Part shown: piece by piece, positions 61,869 to 64,000 of the stretch | How positions within the stretch are numbered: position 1 is the stretch's first letter | Layout of the letters: every line of letters starts with the position of its first letter | Position numbers and translations under genes: made by a program | Assembly: GCA_013399015.1 (NCBI GenBank) | Contig: VWZX01006702.1 | Coordinates: 1,864,462-1,928,461 of the forward strand | DNA from: Galbula dea | Lineage: Eukaryota; Chordata; Aves; Piciformes; Galbulidae | DNA length: 64,000 nucleotides | Reading direction: 5' to 3' | Notes under the pieces: generated by a model | The model's database searches: none | Seen by the model: only the letters and a program-made list of their open reading frames with translations | What the model was told of the DNA's origin: nothing

Positions 61869-61965
61869 AGTAGTAGGCATGTTTTATCATCTCCATGTTG
61901 CACACAGGGGAACTAAGGTGAAGAATGAGTCGCCCAATTTCTTTGTGGAGCTGGGAATCTACTTA
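61866..61965 (+). mobile_element. MIR-like (CORE-SINE) relic
   Basis: TTATCATCTCCATGTTGCACA, GGGGAACTAAGGTGAAGAATG, GTCGCCCAATTTC and GAGCTGGGAATCT follow each other as in MIR (TTATCATCCCCATTTTACAGA ... GGGGAACTGAGGC ... CTTGCCCAAGG ... GAGCTGGGAATTG). The clearest of the MIR-like relics here. Confidence 0.65.
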
Positions 61966-63593
61966 GGCATATATCAAACCCTCTCAATCTGCTGTGTAAG
62001 ATCTCCTTTCTCTTCTAACACTGTGAGGCAGATACCCAGTTTACCAAGTAAAATACCCTTGACACGCAGCCCTATTATTCAAAATGGAAACACTTCCCTC
62101 AGGCAAGTACCTTGGCCAGTTAAATTTCTAAACACATCATCAGACAGAAAGAAGCACACAGCACAAAAAGTAAACTACTGTAACTAGTGTGGGATCTGAT
62201 AACATTTATACTCTTCTAAAGAATCAACCCAATACTTGAAAACTGTAATCTTATCATCCTGTTTTAACAGACTCTCCCTCTTTCTCAGCATTCACATGTA
62301 TGCTTCTGTTTGATAAAGAAAGAAATATAAACCTAATGACTTATGATTTTTATCTACGCTTCATAAAACCTTTGCACAGTTCTCGCTGTGCCATCCCGCT
62401 TCTGAAATGCAACAGTGCCACCTTCAGATCCTGCAAAACATGACTTTTTCACAAACCATCAGTATGGAAGAAGCACAGCAGTGATTTTTTTTCCCATCCA
62501 GACAAGTCCTGCCCACAAGCCCAGAAGCACTCATATAAACTTGAGCAGGACCTGCACATTCACATACTGAGACACAAATGCTTACTGGGAACTGGGTTCC
62601 TTTATTTTCATAAATAAAACACTAATAAAGAGCAATCAAATACTACTCTTTAATGTCAGGCATATTAATTCTCTAAGCACAAGAATCACAGCACATTCCC
62701 CTGTCACTGTACTAGCAACTCACACTGGGCAGAGCAGCACATCAGCTGGGACCTGCAACTGCTCTGCAGGTTTCACTTAATTTGTTAGCTACTCCTGGCT
62801 ATGCTGGGTTCCAGAATGAGAGCCAAGCTACAGCATACACTGGAAATATGTATCTGTATGCATGTAGGCATATATACTAGATACACTGAACACATTATGC
62901 ACTGGATACACAAAAGGGCTCTGCTGTGAAAGAAACCTACCAGAAAAGACGACCCCAGGTTATGTTGCAGCCCCTCCCTGCTATATGAGGAGAGGCAGGT
63001 CTAGCATATATATAGGAATATCTCCTGCTACGTCTCCTCCCTGCCAACCTGACACTATAAATCAAATGTGTATGTTCCATTTTGAAGTTTCTTCTGAACC
63101 ACATCATTTGACAGATCACATTTACCCTTACCAGAAGCACTTATTTAAAAGTGAACCAGCCTGTCATTACATATTAAAACAGCTAACAGTGTCAGTAAAT
63201 TCAGTCCTGCTTTAAAAATTCAATTATTATCCAAAAATTGGTGCAATGCTGTTTAAACAAGAAAGAATGGCTAATTCAATTTACAATCTCTTTGCTAACA
63301 TACTACATATTTTATATTTGATTTAATAGACAAACCTCATCATTTCAAAGCTGAGACATTTGCATTTGTAATTACAGCCAGTTCTGAAAAAGGTCAAAAC
63401 AATCTTCAAATTAAAATGTAGGCCTGAATAATAGTAATATTCTGAACAAAAAATGAGTTCAAATTACACCTATTAGACTGGAGAATATTAAATCAACGCA
63501 AGCTTGAAAATCAAGGTGAGAATTAATTACTTAATTTCTTCAACCTTGTTCCACAATACTATTGAGAGAGGACAGTAAAGAGAAAACACTCAC

Positions 63594-63725
63594 CCACTGT
63601 CATACCATCCATGTAACGCTTGATGATATCAAACGAATCTCTTAAATTTCCTTCTGTTATGTCAAATATGATATCTGCCTGGTTGGCCGGATACGTAGGT
63701 GTGATGGCACGAAGGAAAATAATCT
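63594..63725 (-). CDS. FBLN1: fibulin-1, penultimate coding exon
   Basis: A 132-bp internal exon with acceptor TTCATTCGCAG|AG and donor GTGG|GTGAG. It holds two bases of a split codon, 43 codons, and one base (G) of the Gly completed in the terminal exon. The product reads [20 protein letters not shown] then [20 protein letters not shown], a near-match to the human fibulin-1 D C-terminal module ([20 protein letters not shown] ...). Together with the terminal exon it gives the last ~89 residues of a protein of about 700. No damage is seen. The preceding exon is outside the window. Confidence 0.98.
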
Positions 63726-64000
63726 CTGCGAATGAAGAGTATCACAGAACGTACAGAGAAGTATTTCAAAACATCACTAAAGAACCTGACAGAATTTGAT
63801 CCAAAATTACTTGCCCTCAAAGCTGGTGGAGGACACTCTCCTCTCCCACCCCTCCCAGGTTGTTGTTTAAAATGGAAAGAAAGAAGATACGGGGGGTAAG
63901 GGAGGTTTTGGGTAGATTCAATCCCTCCTCCTGTACCATCCAAGAAGCCCTGAAGCCGAAACACTGTTACCTTCAGAGTCCAGGAGACCACTCTTTAGAA

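Larger units (their letters stand above)
43948..63593 (-). other. FBLN1: FBLN1 terminal intron (19.6 kb)
   Basis: Lies between the GTGAG donor at 63593 and the CCCAACAG acceptor at 43948. It carries three clear CR1 copies (47548-47635, 52658-54490, 55672-56066), a possible CR1 terminus at 50606, MIR-like relics (58765-58870, 61866-61965) and simple repeats. Stretches 44024-47547, 47800-52657, 56067-58764, 58871-61865 and 61966-63593 show no gene-like content: open frames up to 128 codons there have no recognisable domain or splice support. The block 56160-56640 looks less repeat-eroded and may be a conserved non-coding element. Confidence 0.85.

Overview
The window is vertebrate nuclear DNA, almost certainly from a bird. 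The dominant interspersed repeats are CR1 LINE fragments with the typical avian 3' end (ATTCTRTG-type octamers), the introns are compact, and the two recognisable genes lie in the same order and orientation as on human 22q13.31. Both genes are on the minus strand. No prokaryotic features, tRNA, rRNA or CRISPR were seen. The species cannot be named from the sequence.

Right to left, in the direction of transcription: (1) 63,594-63,725 is the penultimate coding exon of the fibulin-1 D-type transcript (FBLN1). It is followed by a 19.6-kb intron and the terminal coding exon at 43,808-43,947, with a likely 3' UTR running to an AATAAA at 42,966-42,971. (2) About 27.8 kb of intergenic DNA (about 15.3-42.9 kb) holds three CR1 fragments, faint MIR-like SINE relics, simple repeats and a perfect RFX X-box palindrome. 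(3) A CpG island (about 14.55-15.36 kb) is the promoter of ATXN10 (ataxin-10). Coding exons 1 (14,837-15,120 at its longest), 2 (11,027-11,218) and 3 (9,246-9,325) join in phase with GT-AG introns and give the first ~131 residues of ataxin-10 counted from the innermost start. The rest of the gene is presumably beyond the left edge, because no exon 4 was recognised in 1-9,245.

The most striking observation is in ATXN10 exon 1. An 81-bp unit holding the end of the 5' UTR, the Kozak context, the ATG and the first 20 codons is present in three apparently identical tandem copies, in frame and without stops. The gene therefore has three equivalent nested start codons, and can encode an N-terminus extended by 27 or 54 residues. 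The same promoter has a 17-bp duplication carrying YY1-type motifs. A consensus 5' splice site on the opposite strand just outside the island suggests a divergent transcript.

Two further open segments inside ATXN10 introns look like unrecognised coding exons: a Lys/Arg-rich minus-strand terminal exon candidate with a poly(A) signal (6.38-6.83 kb), and a plus-strand internal exon candidate (12,006-12,170). Both are tentative. Everything else appears to be ordinary intron or intergenic sequence with decayed transposons. Family identities come from recognition of the translated sequence; no database search was possible.
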